64,000 bases of DNA from Pseudomonadota bacterium (lineage in GTDB: Bacteria; Pseudomonadota; Alphaproteobacteria; Rhodospirillales; Magnetospirillaceae). Below are positions 8,686 to 17,410 of the stretch, piece by piece; the stretch's first letter is position 1, and each line of letters begins with the position of its first letter. The notes under the pieces were generated by a model, which searched no databases, was not told the DNA's origin, and saw nothing but the letters and a program-made list of their open reading frames with translations. The stretch covers positions 62,001 through 126,000 of the forward strand of contig JAEXAH010000050.1 in the NCBI GenBank assembly GCA_023458315.1, given 5' to 3'. Both the position numbers and the translations under genes were made by a program.

Positions 8686-9255
8686 ATGGCTGAGCAGCAG
8701 ACCGCCGTTTCCGAAGCTCCCGTTCCCGCTCCGGCTCCCGAAGCTGCCGCGGCCTCCGATGCCGTCGGCCGCAGCCTGATCGCGGAAAGCCTGGTGAAGG
8801 ATTACGTCCTCGCCTCGGTGGCGGCGTCCATCGTGCCGGTGCCGCTGTTCGACATCGCCGCCGTGGTCGCCATCGAACTGCGCATGATCCAGAAGCTGTC
8901 GGAACTGTACGGCAAGCCGTTCTCGGAAGGCGTCGGCCGCAACGTCATCATGTCGCTGGCCGGCGGCGTGGTCGGCTATGGCGCCGGCATGGCGGTGGCG
9001 GTCAGCCTGACCAAGCTGATCCCCGGCATCGGCTGGATGATGGGCATGGTGTCGCTGCCGGTGCTGTCGGGCGCCTCGACCTATGCGGTCGGCCGTGTCT
9101 TCATCAAGCATTACGAAGGTGGCGGCGACATCTTCGACCTCAGCACCGAAGCCATGCGCACTTATTACAAGGAACAGTTCGAGAAGGGCAAGGCCCTGGC
9201 CGCCAAGGTCAAGGGCAGCAAGCCCGCCGTGGCCGAGCAACAGCCCGCCACCTGA
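8686..9255 (+). CDS. DUF697 family membrane protein
   Basis: A 189-residue protein with an Ala/Pro/Glu-rich N-terminus, a central DUF697-like region (AESLVKDYVLASVAASIVPVP then IELRMIQKLSELYGKPF) and two glycine-rich hydrophobic segments (VIMSLAGGVVGYGAGMAVAVS and the stretch around IPGIGWMMGMVSLPVLSG). The C-terminus is charged and Lys-rich. DUF697 usually occurs with GTPases or as membrane-associated proteins of unknown role; no GTPase gene is adjacent. Monocistronic: a clear ribosome-binding site (GGAGAG) before the ATG and a terminator after the stop. Confidence 0.75.
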   Translation: MAEQQTAVSEAPVPAPAPEAAAASDAVGRSLIAESLVKDYVLASVAASIVPVPLFDIAAVVAIELRMIQKLSELYGKPFSEGVGRNVIMSLAGGVVGYGAGMAVAVSLTKLIPGIGWMMGMVSLPVLSGASTYAVGRVFIKHYEGGGDIFDLSTEAMRTYYKEQFEKGKALAAKVKGSKPAVAEQQPAT

Positions 9256-9270
9256 TTTCCCATACCGAAC

Positions 9271-9309
9271 AAAGGGCCGCCCTTTCCGACAGGAAGGGCG
9301 GCCTTTTTT
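9271..9309 (+). terminator. Rho-independent terminator after the DUF697 gene
   Basis: The stem GGCCGCCCTT(T)CC / GGAAGGGCGGCC has one bulged T and a GACA loop and is followed by six T, 16 bases after the stop. Confidence 0.85.
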
Positions 9310-9591
9310 GGGTTTATCACGGAATTGCAGGGCTGCTGGCCCAGCAACCACTTTCGTCATGCCCGGACTTGATCCACGGCTGTCCTGTGTGGACACCCCT
9401 GCGTTGCAAGAGGATTTTGCGTTGTGCCACCTCGGTGCGGATGCCCGCGCCCGGCGAGGGGCAATACGTGATGCAGATTTTCTGCATCACGGTCTAACCA
9501 GTCGTCATCACGCTTTCATCGCCCTCGCAACTGGTTGATCTGGGCGTTCCTGCTCAGCGAGCACTTCCTCCCTGATCCGTGAAGAACCAAC
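9310..9591. other. Gene-free stretch between the DUF697 gene and prpE
   Basis: About 280 bases without a supportable gene. It contains a solo half of the palindromic GTCATGCCCGG repeat family at 9355-9375 and a stretch richer in A and T near 9460-9500 with GCAGATTTTCTGC, a small inverted repeat. I see no RNA gene or clear promoter. Confidence 0.5.
9355..9375. repeat. Half-copy of the dispersed GTCATGCCCGG palindromic repeat
   Basis: CGTCATGCCCGGACTTGATCC matches one arm of the longer palindromic elements at 15467-15542 and 26937-26996. Such short repeats are common between genes in alphaproteobacteria. Confidence 0.65.
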
Positions 9592-9618
9592 AAAAAGCCC
9601 CCGCCTTGCGGCGGGGGC
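9592..9618 (-). terminator. Rho-independent terminator after prpE
   Basis: On the minus strand a 9-bp stem GCCCCCGCC / GGCGGGGGC with a 4-base loop is followed by five T. It lies about 30 bases past the prpE stop. Confidence 0.88.
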
Positions 9619-9646
9619 CTGATGTTTCCGCGTTGCGGCGGAAAGA

Positions 9647-11563
9647 TTATTCCACGGCTTCCTTGCGGGCCTTGGAATAGCCGATTTCCTGCAACGACTC
9701 GTCGATTTCTTCCAGGATGGCCGGATCGTCGATAGTCGCGGGCATCTTGTAATCCTGGTTGTCGGCGATCTTCTGCATGGTGCCGCGCAGGATCTTGCCC
9801 GAACGGGTCTTGGGCAGACGCTTGACGATGGTGCAGCTCTTGAAGGCGGCGACCGGGCCGATGGTCTCGCGGACCAGGGCGACGATTTCCTTCAGGATCT
9901 GCTCGTTGGGCTTGGTGACGCCCGCCTTGAGGCAGACGAAGCCCAGCGGCAACTGACCCTTGAGCTGGTCGGCGACACCGATCACCGCGCATTCCGCCAC
10001 GTCGGGGTGGCTGGCCAGCACTTCTTCCATCTGGCCGGTGGACAGGCGGTGGCCGGCCACGTTGATGATGTCGTCGGTGCGGCTCATGACATAGGCATAG
10101 CCGTCCTCGTCGATCATGCCCGCGTCGGCGGTCTTGTAGTAGCCGGGGAATTCGCCCAGGTAGCTGTCGAAGAAGCGCTGCTCGGCGTTCCACAGGGTGT
10201 AGAAGGTGCCGGGGGGCAGCGGCAGCTTGACCACCAGCGAGCCGGTCTGGCCGGGCTTGCACTGATGATGGCCTTCGTCCAGCACCTGGAGATCCCAGCC
10301 CGGGGCGGCCTTGGTCGGCGAACCGGGCTTGACCGGGAATTCATGCAGGCCCAGGCAGTTGGCGGCGATGGCCCAGCCGGTTTCGGTCTGCCACCAATGG
10401 TCGACCACCGGAACCTTCAGGTTGGTCTGCGCCCACTTGATGGTGTCGGGATCGGACCGCTCGCCCGCCAGGAACAGCGCCTTCAGGCTGCTCATGTCGT
10501 ACTTCTTCAGCAGCTCGGCGTTGGGATCCTCGCGCTTGATGGCGCGGAAGGCGGTCGGCGCGGTGAACAGCGCGGTGATCTTGTGCTCGCTGATCATGCG
10601 CCAGAAGGCACCGGCGTCGGGGGTGCCGACCGGCTTGCCCTCGTACACCACGGTGGTGGCACCATGGAACAGCGGGGCGTAGCAGATGTAGGAGTGGCCG
10701 ACCACCCAACCCACGTCGGACGCGGCCCAGAACACCTGGCCCGGCTCGATGTTGTAGACGTTCTTCATGGTCCACTTCAGCGCCACCAGATGGCCGCCGT
10801 TGTCGCGGACCACGCCCTTGGGCTGACCGGTGGTGCCCGAGGTGTACAGGATGTACAGCGGATCGGTGGCGGCGACCTTCACGCATTCGGCCGGGGCGGC
10901 CTTGGCGGTGATCTCGGCCCAATCGTGGTCATAGCCGGCCTTCAGTTCGGCATCGGCCTGCGGGCGCTTGAGGATGATGGTGCCCAGCGGCTTGTGGTCG
11001 GCCAGTTCGATGGCGTGGTCCAGAAGCGGCTTGTAGGGAATGACCTTGGTGGTTTCGATGCCGCACGAGGCCGACACGATCACCTTGGGCTGGGCATCGT
11101 TGATGCGGGTCGCCAGTTCGTTCGAGGCGAAGCCGCCGAACACCACCGAATGCACCGCGCCCAGACGGGCGCAGGCCAGCATGGCGACCACCGCTTCCGG
11201 CACCATGGGCATGTAGACGATGACGCGGTCGCCCTTTTCCACGCCCAGACCGCGCAGCGCGCCCGCGAACTTGGACACCTCGTCCTGAAGCTCGGCATAG
11301 GTGATGGTGCGCTTGGAATTGGTGACGGGGCTGTCGTAGATGATGGCCGCCTGGGCGCCACGGCCGCCTTCGACATGGCGGTCGACGGCGTTGTAGCAGG
11401 TGTTGACCTCGGCGCCGCTGAACCAGCGATAGAACGGCTTGCGCGAGTCGTCCAGAACCTTGTCCCAGGTCTTGTACCAGGAAATGTCCTTGGCCGCCTC
11501 GGCCCAGAAAGCCTGCGGGTCCTTCAGCGACGCTTCATACGCCTGTTGATACGCATTGGTCAT
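9647..11563 (-). CDS. prpE: Propionyl-CoA synthetase (acetyl-CoA synthetase family)
   Basis: AMP-forming acyl-CoA synthetase that activates propionate (and acetate) through an acyl-adenylate. The 638-residue protein carries the P-loop TSGTTGQPKG, the adenylate-binding segment WWQTETGW, the hinge region YVMSRTDDIINVAGHR and the catalytic lysine in LPKTRSGKILRG. The segments YDSPVTNSKRTITYAEL and RDNGGHLVALKW are more typical of PrpE than Acs, but acetate activity is possible. Single gene with its own terminator; no prpBCD genes are nearby, so in this window it is not linked to a methylcitrate cycle. Confidence 0.88.
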   Translation of the reverse strand: MTNAYQQAYEASLKDPQAFWAEAAKDISWYKTWDKVLDDSRKPFYRWFSGAEVNTCYNAVDRHVEGGRGAQAAIIYDSPVTNSKRTITYAELQDEVSKFAGALRGLGVEKGDRVIVYMPMVPEAVVAMLACARLGAVHSVVFGGFASNELATRINDAQPKVIVSASCGIETTKVIPYKPLLDHAIELADHKPLGTIILKRPQADAELKAGYDHDWAEITAKAAPAECVKVAATDPLYILYTSGTTGQPKGVVRDNGGHLVALKWTMKNVYNIEPGQVFWAASDVGWVVGHSYICYAPLFHGATTVVYEGKPVGTPDAGAFWRMISEHKITALFTAPTAFRAIKREDPNAELLKKYDMSSLKALFLAGERSDPDTIKWAQTNLKVPVVDHWWQTETGWAIAANCLGLHEFPVKPGSPTKAAPGWDLQVLDEGHHQCKPGQTGSLVVKLPLPPGTFYTLWNAEQRFFDSYLGEFPGYYKTADAGMIDEDGYAYVMSRTDDIINVAGHRLSTGQMEEVLASHPDVAECAVIGVADQLKGQLPLGFVCLKAGVTKPNEQILKEIVALVRETIGPVAAFKSCTIVKRLPKTRSGKILRGTMQKIADNQDYKMPATIDDPAILEEIDESLQEIGYSKARKEAVE

Positions 11564-11831
11564 GTGCGGCCGTTCCCTCTTCTAACAGCGATTCTCCCGG
11601 GGGTTGGGATGCCCCTCCCCCTTATGGCGGTGGTCAAGATGCAACAAGCCGGAAATTTTTGCAAAGGGCCAATCATTGCAAACGAAACTTTTCACCGCTT
11701 GACAGCATCCAGACGCCAGGAAGTGTCTTGAGCACAAACATTTCGGGGCCGTCGGCACGGGGCGACCGGGCGTCTTTGACGCTTCACGGTTGCCCCGGCG
11801 GACGACCCCGACGGGTTGCCTTTGGCGGAAA

Positions 11832-12008
11832 CTAATGTGTCAGCGGGGGACCAAGCCGCGCCAATTCGTCCTTGATCGCCAGTTTCTGGCGTTTCAGAAC
11901 CGAGATTTGCGGCTCGTTGGGATAGGGGCGCCGGGATTCGGTGGCGATAGCGTCATCCAAAGCGGCATGCTTGGCTTTCAAAGACTCGATCCGGTCCTGA
12001 AGGCTCAT
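11832..12008 (-). CDS. Small DUF465 (YdcH-like) protein
   Basis: A 58-residue protein, MSLQDRIESLKAKHAALDDA onward, with the DUF465 features: an early Leu-xx-Lys-His-xx-Leu pattern, a central Pro-rich turn (RRPYPNEPQ) and LKRQKLAIKDEL near the end. Predicted to be one helical hairpin or coiled coil. Function is unknown in the family. It sits upstream of and divergent to ubiX; the 268 bases between prpE and this gene show nothing I can assign. Confidence 0.8.
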   Translation of the reverse strand: MSLQDRIESLKAKHAALDDAIATESRRPYPNEPQISVLKRQKLAIKDELARLGPPLTH

Positions 12009-12158
12009 TACTATCCTCCCTGCACGATGGGGTGAGGCCCCGAGTGTATGCCCGCCCGGGGCATCCTGTCAGCAGGGAAAATCGGCCTATATCTCTTATT
12101 GCGACCGCGAAGGCAACCCCCTTTCGACGCGGAACCGCACTTTTCAGGAGTTGGCAAC

Positions 12159-12728
12159 ATGAGTGCAGCCCCTCGTCGGCTGGTGGTGGGTATCAGCGGC
12201 GCCTCGGGCGTGGTCTACGGCATCCGCGTGCTTCAGGCGCTGCGGCCGCTGGGCGTCGAAACCCATCTGGTGATGAGCAAGGCGGCCGAGATCACCCTGG
12301 CCCACGAAACCCGCATGAAACTGGCCGAGGTGCGCGACCTCGCCACCGCCTGGTACAAGGCCGAGGACATCGGCGCCGCCCCGGCCTCGGGATCGTACCG
12401 CACGCTGGGCATGATCGTGGCGCCGTGTTCGGTGCGGTCCATGAGCGAGATCGCCAGCGGCGTCACCACCAGCCTGCTGACCCGCGCCGCCGACGTCTGC
12501 CTCAAGGAACGGCGCAGGCTGGTGCTGATGGTGCGCGAGACGCCGCTGCACACCGGCCATCTGCGCACCATGCTGCAATTGTCGGAAATGGGCGCGGTGG
12601 TGGCGCCGCCGGTCCCCGCCTTCTACGCCAGGCCCGACAGCCTGGATGCCATGATCGACCACAGCGTCGGCCGCATGCTGGACCTGTTCGGCATCGAAAC
12701 CGATCTGGTGCGGCGCTGGGGGGAATAG
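12159..12728 (+). CDS. ubiX: Flavin prenyltransferase UbiX
   Basis: Makes prenylated FMN, the cofactor of the UbiD decarboxylase used in ubiquinone synthesis. The 189-residue protein starts with the FMN-binding motif LVVGISGASGVVYG and includes the conserved APCSVRSMSEIASG and MVRETPLHTGHLRTML segments. The start at 12159 is fixed by CAGGAG 8 bases upstream; the frame stays open further upstream without homology. No ubiD gene is in the window. It ends 16 bases from the convergent nirN with no terminator between them. Confidence 0.93.
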   Translation: MSAAPRRLVVGISGASGVVYGIRVLQALRPLGVETHLVMSKAAEITLAHETRMKLAEVRDLATAWYKAEDIGAAPASGSYRTLGMIVAPCSVRSMSEIASGVTTSLLTRAADVCLKERRRLVLMVRETPLHTGHLRTMLQLSEMGAVVAPPVPAFYARPDSLDAMIDHSVGRMLDLFGIETDLVRRWGE

Positions 12729-12744
12729 GCGCCCCCCCAGGCGT

Positions 12745-14292
12745 TCAGTGGCTGGTCCCGGCGGAATAGGTGATCTTGTTCCACACGTTGTATTTGCCGA
12801 TGGGCGCACTCATGGGCAGGCGTTTGATTTCGGCGAAGGTGGCGGTGTCCATGACCAGCACGGCACCGTCCTTTTCCGACAGCGACAACAGCAGCTTCTT
12901 GCCGTCGCGGGTGAATTCCACATGCCGGGTCAGACGGCCCGGCGCCGGGCGGATGGTCTTCACCACCTCCAGCGTGCGGGTGTCGATGATCTGCATGGCA
13001 TCCTTTTCCTTGCCCATGGACACGTCCACCCAGGCATAGGGCGAGTTCTCGTGCCCGCGCATGAAGAAGCCCGGCCCCAGGGTCGGGATGCGCTTCACCG
13101 TCTGCCAGGTGGTCATGTCGATGATGCTGACCGCCGCTTCCTTGAGGTGCGGCGTCGCCATCATCAGCCTGCCGTCCGTCTTGAACACGATGCCCGATCC
13201 CAGATGGGGCATGCCGCCCAGATCGAGTTCGGCCACCTTGCGCTTGAGGTCCAGGTCGACCACCATGCCCTTGCCCGCGTCGCGCGACGCGGCCATCACC
13301 CGTTCATAGCCGGGGTCGAAGAAGAAATCGTCCAGGTAATCGGGTACCCGGATGCGCAGCGCCTGAAAGCGGCCACCGGGGCTGATGCCTTCCTCCATCC
13401 CCTTCTCGCGCGAGTGGACGAAGCCGTTCATCACCGGCCCGGCATCGTCGGCATAGGGAATCTCCCAGACCTCTTGCAGATCGCGCAGCGCCACCACGAA
13501 GGAATGGCGCGGCGGCGCGGTGTAGACCGCCGACACCCGGCTGGTCTTGCCGTCGCCCGCCACCGGGATCACCTGCATGGGGCTGAGGTCGCGTGCGTCC
13601 AGCGCCACCAGGGTATGGGGCAACACGTTGCCCGCCATCAGGAAGCGGCCGTCGTCGGACACCGCCACGTTGCGGGTGTTGATGCCGACGCGGATTTCCG
13701 CCATCAGCTTGCCGGTCCACATGTCCACCTTGGACACCCAGCCATCGCGCGAGGCGAAATAGACGAAGCGGCCGTCGGGCGAATACTTGGCACCGCCATG
13801 CAGGGCGAAGCGGCTTTGAAAGCGGTACAGCGGCTCCATGCGGTCGCCGTCCACGATGGTGACGTGATGGTCGCCGCCCTCGACCACCGTGAACAGGTTC
13901 AGCGGATCGGATTTGAACGGCGGCGCCTTGGGCAGCGACGCCGGGTCCGTCACCACCAGATGGCTGGCCGTGATCTGCTCCATCCCCCAGGCCGGAACCT
14001 CGGGCAGCGGCGTCATGACGTATTTGGCCAGGGCCTTGATGTCGTCCATGGCCAGCTTGTCGCGGAAGCCGTACATCTGGGTGGCGGCACGGCCGTCGGC
14101 GATCACCGCCTCGGCCTCGCCCGGCTTGATGCGTCCAAGATTTTCCGGCAGCAGCGCCGGGCCGATGGCCCCCAGGCGGTCGCCGCCATGACAGGCGGCG
14201 CAATGTTCGGTGTAAAGACGCGCCGGGTCTTGCCCGGCCCAGGCGGGGGCGGCGGCCAGCAGCGCCAGGACGGCGACGGCGGGAATCCTCAT
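12745..14292 (-). CDS. nirN: Dihydro-heme d1 dehydrogenase NirN (c-type cytochrome plus d1-type propeller)
   Basis: Periplasmic paralogue of NirS that completes heme d1 by introducing the acrylate side chain. About 515 residues: signal peptide ending AWAG, cytochrome c domain with C31-xx-C34-H35 (CAACH), then an eight-bladed propeller like that of cytochrome cd1 (for example LHGGAKYSPDGRFVYFASRD and MPHLGSGIVFK). It is shorter and more divergent than the true NirS at 21942. Start at 14292, where ATG overlaps the nirJ stop as ATGA. It is the last gene of the nirT-to-nirN run. Confidence 0.9.
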   Translation of the reverse strand: MRIPAVAVLALLAAAPAWAGQDPARLYTEHCAACHGGDRLGAIGPALLPENLGRIKPGEAEAVIADGRAATQMYGFRDKLAMDDIKALAKYVMTPLPEVPAWGMEQITASHLVVTDPASLPKAPPFKSDPLNLFTVVEGGDHHVTIVDGDRMEPLYRFQSRFALHGGAKYSPDGRFVYFASRDGWVSKVDMWTGKLMAEIRVGINTRNVAVSDDGRFLMAGNVLPHTLVALDARDLSPMQVIPVAGDGKTSRVSAVYTAPPRHSFVVALRDLQEVWEIPYADDAGPVMNGFVHSREKGMEEGISPGGRFQALRIRVPDYLDDFFFDPGYERVMAASRDAGKGMVVDLDLKRKVAELDLGGMPHLGSGIVFKTDGRLMMATPHLKEAAVSIIDMTTWQTVKRIPTLGPGFFMRGHENSPYAWVDVSMGKEKDAMQIIDTRTLEVVKTIRPAPGRLTRHVEFTRDGKKLLLSLSEKDGAVLVMDTATFAEIKRLPMSAPIGKYNVWNKITYSAGTSH

Positions 14293-15419
14293 GCGGCGAC
14301 CTCCTGGTCGGTCAGATAGCAACCGGGGTCTTCGCCCCAGCGGTCGTCATGGATGCGCTCGGCCCGCACCCGGCTGTTGCCGTTGCACAGCAGCAGGTGG
14401 GCACAATCGCCGCAGCGGCCCGACAGGCGGCGCGGGAATTGTTTGAGCCCGGCCATCAGCGGGTTCGAAATGTCGCTCCAGATGTCCGAGAATGGCCGCT
14501 GCCGCACGTTGCCCAGGCGCTCGTGCCACCACATGGTGTCGGGGTGCACCCAGCCCAGATTGTCGATGTTGGCGACGTTGCGGCCCGAGGCATTGCCGCC
14601 CCATTGCACCAGCTTGGCCCGCACATGGGCGGCGCGCTCGGCACGGTGGCGTTCCACCCATTTCAGGAAATAGACGCCGTCGGCATCGTTGTTGCCGGTG
14701 ACGAATTCCACCTCGGGCGTGCTGGCCGCCACCGCGAACAGGGTTTCCATGGCGCGGCGGGTCATGACGCTTTCGGCGTCCTCGCCCCGGTTGGCATTGC
14801 CGCGCCCGGCATAGTTCAGGTGCGAGAAATAGAACTTGTCCACGCCCTCGCTGCGCAGCAGCACCAGGATATCGGGCAGATGGTGGGCATTGTCGCGGGT
14901 CATGGTATAGCGCAAACCCACCTTGATGCCGCGCGCCCGGCAGCGGCGGATACCGCCCAGCGCCTCGGCGAAGGCACCGGGGCGGCCACGGAAGGTGTCG
15001 TGCACGGCGCCGATGCCGTCCAGCGAGATACCGACGTAATCGAAGCGCGCCGCCTGGATGCGGTCGGCCATGGCATCGTCGATCAGGGTGCCGTTGGTGG
15101 ACAGCGCCACGCTGGGAAAGCCCAGGGACTTGGCTTCCCCGGCCAGTTCGAACAGATCGGGCCGCAGCAGCGGCTCGCCGCCCGACAGGATCAGCGCGGG
15201 AACGCCATAGCGGCGCAGATCGGCCATGGTGGTCTTGATCTCGGCGGTGGTCAGCTCGCCGCTGAAATCCTTGTCGGTGCTGCCGGAATAGCAGTGGCGG
15301 CACAGCAGGTTGCAGCGCCGCACCAGATTCCATATCACCACCGGCCCGCGCGGGTCGCGGCGCGGTCCCAGCGGCGTCGGCGCATCAAGCTCGCGCAGGA
15401 ACTGGCTCAGACGGAACAT
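14289..15419 (-). CDS. nirJ: Radical SAM heme d1 biosynthesis protein NirJ
   Basis: Removes the propionate side chains of didecarboxysiroheme and introduces oxo groups during heme d1 formation. The 376-residue protein has the radical-SAM motif C36-xxx-C40-xx-C43 in RRCNLLCRHCYSG, the GGEPLLRPD SAM-binding segment, and a C-terminal Cys-rich region (RCGDCAHLLLCNGNSR) consistent with an auxiliary iron-sulfur cluster. Its stop overlaps the nirN start (ATGA). A 133-base gap with a palindromic repeat separates it from nirH, the largest break among the later nir genes. Confidence 0.95.
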   Translation of the reverse strand: MFRLSQFLRELDAPTPLGPRRDPRGPVVIWNLVRRCNLLCRHCYSGSTDKDFSGELTTAEIKTTMADLRRYGVPALILSGGEPLLRPDLFELAGEAKSLGFPSVALSTNGTLIDDAMADRIQAARFDYVGISLDGIGAVHDTFRGRPGAFAEALGGIRRCRARGIKVGLRYTMTRDNAHHLPDILVLLRSEGVDKFYFSHLNYAGRGNANRGEDAESVMTRRAMETLFAVAASTPEVEFVTGNNDADGVYFLKWVERHRAERAAHVRAKLVQWGGNASGRNVANIDNLGWVHPDTMWWHERLGNVRQRPFSDIWSDISNPLMAGLKQFPRRLSGRCGDCAHLLLCNGNSRVRAERIHDDRWGEDPGCYLTDQEVAA

Positions 15420-15466
15420 CTATTTCCCCCTTTTCTTCGGGTTCACCGCGCATTTACCCCCATATC

Positions 15467-15542
15467 CGTCATGGCCGGGCTTGACCCGGCCATCCTCACA
15501 AACGGCGCCGCGTGGATGCCCGGATCAAGTCCGGGCATGACG
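15467..15542. repeat. Dispersed palindromic repeat in the nirH-nirJ gap
   Basis: Two inverted arms, CGTCATGGCCGGGCTTGACC and its counterpart CCCGGATCAAGTCCGGGCAT, face each other across about 28 bases. The same arm type occurs at 9355 and 26937. As RNA this would be a long hairpin inside the nir operon and might affect messenger stability. Confidence 0.8.
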
Positions 15543-15552
15543 GCTTTTGTGT

Positions 15553-16032
15553 TCACGTCAGCCGCAACCCGGTCTTCTTCAGGATGCGGGTGGAGAACAG
15601 CACGCGGTGGCCGCGATCCAGCGGCCCCAGCGCCGCCGCCAACTGATCCACCAGACCTTGGGCCGTGGCGGCATCGCGGGCGTGGACCATGGCGAACAGA
15701 TTGTAGGGCCAGGACGGCAGGCGGCGGGGACGCTGGTAGCAATGGCTGACGAAGCCCGGCGCGCACAGGCGCCGCCCGGCTTCCTCCACATCCTCGTCGG
15801 CCACGTCCCACACGCTCATACCGTTGAAGCGATAGCCCAGGGCGTAATGATTGGGCACCACGCCGATGCGGCGGATGATGCCGTCCCGTGCCATGGCCGC
15901 CATGCGGGCCATCACCAGATCCACCTCCAGCCCCAGGGCATCGGCGACCACGCCATAGGGATCGGGGGCCAGCGGCAGGCCGTCCTGGGTGGCGACGATG
16001 ATGGAGCGGTCGATGTCGTCCAGTGCCCTCAT
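15553..16032 (-). CDS. nirH: Siroheme decarboxylase subunit NirH (AsnC/Lrp-like)
   Basis: One of four related small proteins that convert siroheme to 12,18-didecarboxysiroheme. The 159-residue protein has an N-terminal AsnC-type winged helix (DDIDRSIIVATQDGLP) and an Lrp/RAM-like domain with the family segment YQRPRRLPSWPYNLFAMVH. The name is assigned from its position in the D-L-G-H order and its length. The ATG at 16032 overlaps the nirG stop as ATGA. Confidence 0.85.
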   Translation of the reverse strand: MRALDDIDRSIIVATQDGLPLAPDPYGVVADALGLEVDLVMARMAAMARDGIIRRIGVVPNHYALGYRFNGMSVWDVADEDVEEAGRRLCAPGFVSHCYQRPRRLPSWPYNLFAMVHARDAATAQGLVDQLAAALGPLDRGHRVLFSTRILKKTGLRLT

Positions 16033-16472
16033 GCCTCGAACCTCAGGCAGACGTGGAATTCGCGCTGTTTGGGCATGTCGTACACCGCAAGGCCGGTGCG
16101 CGCCTGAACCTCGGTCAAGACCGCATCCACCCGCGCGCGGCTTTCGGCGGCGACCACGAACCACATGTTCAATTCGTGCTCGCGGGCGTAATTGTGCGCC
16201 ACCTCGGGGAAGGCATTGACGATGGCCGCCACCGCGTCGAAACGCTCGGCGGGCACCGCCATGGCCACCAGGGTGTTGTGGCCGCCAAAGCGGTCGGCGT
16301 TGTACAGCGGCCCGAACCGGGTCAGGGCGCCGCTGTCGCGCAGGGCGCGGATGCGCTCGATCAGTTCGGCCCCGGTCAGGCCCAGCGGCGCGGCGGCATC
16401 GGCAAAGGGGGTGCGACTGACGGGAAAGCCGCCCTGCAACGCGTTGACGATGCGGCGGTCGGTGTCGTCCAT
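16029..16472 (-). CDS. nirG: Siroheme decarboxylase subunit NirG (AsnC/Lrp-like)
   Basis: A 147-residue AsnC/Lrp-fold protein (MDDTDRRIVNALQGGFPVS) with the paired-subunit signature EVAHNYAREHELNMWFVV. This form alternates with the PSWPYNLF form in the D-L-G-H set; one of each kind is expected to form an active heterodimer. Starts one base after the nirL stop and ends in an ATGA overlap with nirH. Confidence 0.83.
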   Translation of the reverse strand: MDDTDRRIVNALQGGFPVSRTPFADAAAPLGLTGAELIERIRALRDSGALTRFGPLYNADRFGGHNTLVAMAVPAERFDAVAAIVNAFPEVAHNYAREHELNMWFVVAAESRARVDAVLTEVQARTGLAVYDMPKQREFHVCLRFEA

Positions 16473-16473
16473 A

Positions 16474-16968
16474 TCATTCCGCCGCCTGACGGGGGGTGTA
16501 GCGGGCGCCGCATTGCTTGAAGCGACGGGTGCTGAACAACGCCTCGCGCGGGTAATGGTCCACGCCCTCGCGCACGGCCAGGGCGGCGATGGCGGCCTCG
16601 ACCTGGGCGCGGTCGTGGCCGTGCACCATGGTGAACAGATTGTAGGGCCAGGACGGCAGGCGACGCGGACGGCGATAGCACAGCGAAACCTCGTCGCAGG
16701 CGCCCAGGCGGCGCCCGATTTCGGCCACCTCGGCGTCGGGAATGTCCCACACCACCATGGCGTTGGCGCGATAGCCCAGTTCGTGATGGCGAACGATCAC
16801 CCCCAGGCGGCGGATCACCCCGCCTTGCCGCAGGGCGTGCAGGCGGGCGATGACCTCGGCCTCGTCCATGCCCACCGCCTGTCCCAGCGTGCGATAGGGC
16901 TGCGCCTCCAGGGACAGGCCGCCGCACAGGGCGGAAATCAGATGCAGATCGCGGTCGCTCAGGTCCAT
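16474..16968 (-). CDS. nirL: Siroheme decarboxylase subunit NirL (AsnC/Lrp-like)
   Basis: A 164-residue AsnC/Lrp-fold protein (MDLSDRDLHLISALCGGLS) carrying YRRPRRLPSWPYNLFTMVH, nearly the same as the segment in NirH, so NirL and NirH are the closer pair. The start at 16968 overlaps the 3' end of nirD by 10 bases. The name rests on position and length. Confidence 0.83.
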   Translation of the reverse strand: MDLSDRDLHLISALCGGLSLEAQPYRTLGQAVGMDEAEVIARLHALRQGGVIRRLGVIVRHHELGYRANAMVVWDIPDAEVAEIGRRLGACDEVSLCYRRPRRLPSWPYNLFTMVHGHDRAQVEAAIAALAVREGVDHYPREALFSTRRFKQCGARYTPRQAAE

Positions 16969-17408
16969 TTCAGGCCGAACCCCAGATCGATGTGGAATTG
17001 TTCCAGCATGGGCAAGTCCAGCACCTCCAGCCCGGTGCGGCGCTCGATGTCGTCCAGCACGGCGCGCACGTCGTCGCGGCCGCTGGCCGTCACCACGAAC
17101 CACAAATTCAGGCGGTGGTCGCGCTGGTAATTGTGGTTGACCTCGGCATAGCCCGACACCAGTTCGGCCACCCGCTCCAGCCAATCGGCGGGAACCGCCA
17201 TGGCCGCCAGGGTGGAGTGTCCCACCGCATGCGGGCGGATCACCGCGCCGACCCGGCTGACCGCGCCCTGGCGGCGCAGATCGTCCAGGCGGCGCACCAC
17301 CTCGTCCTCGGCGATGCCCAGGCGGTCGCCCAGCACCGCATAGGGCCGGGAATCCAGCGGGAAATCGTGCTGGAAATCGTCCAGCAGGCGACGGTCGAGG
17401 GCGTCCAT
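16959..17408 (-). CDS. nirD: Siroheme decarboxylase subunit NirD (AsnC/Lrp-like)
   Basis: A 149-residue AsnC/Lrp-fold protein (MDALDRRLLDDFQHDFPLD) with EVNHNYQRDHRLNLWFVV, pairing it with NirG. In some organisms nirD and nirL are fused; here they are separate and overlap by 10 bases. It starts two bases after the nirF stop. Confidence 0.83.
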   Translation of the reverse strand: MDALDRRLLDDFQHDFPLDSRPYAVLGDRLGIAEDEVVRRLDDLRRQGAVSRVGAVIRPHAVGHSTLAAMAVPADWLERVAELVSGYAEVNHNYQRDHRLNLWFVVTASGRDDVRAVLDDIERRTGLEVLDLPMLEQFHIDLGFGLKWT

Positions 17409-17410
17409 GA

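Noticed and set aside
12745..14292. Second nitrite reductase (NirS paralogue)
   Set aside because: It has one CAACH site and a divergent propeller, and it closes the nirE-to-nirJ run by ATGA overlap, which is the NirN pattern.
15553..17408. Four AsnC/Lrp transcription regulators
   Set aside because: Although they have AsnC-like folds, four alternating copies between nirF and nirJ are the NirD-L-G-H siroheme decarboxylase subunits.
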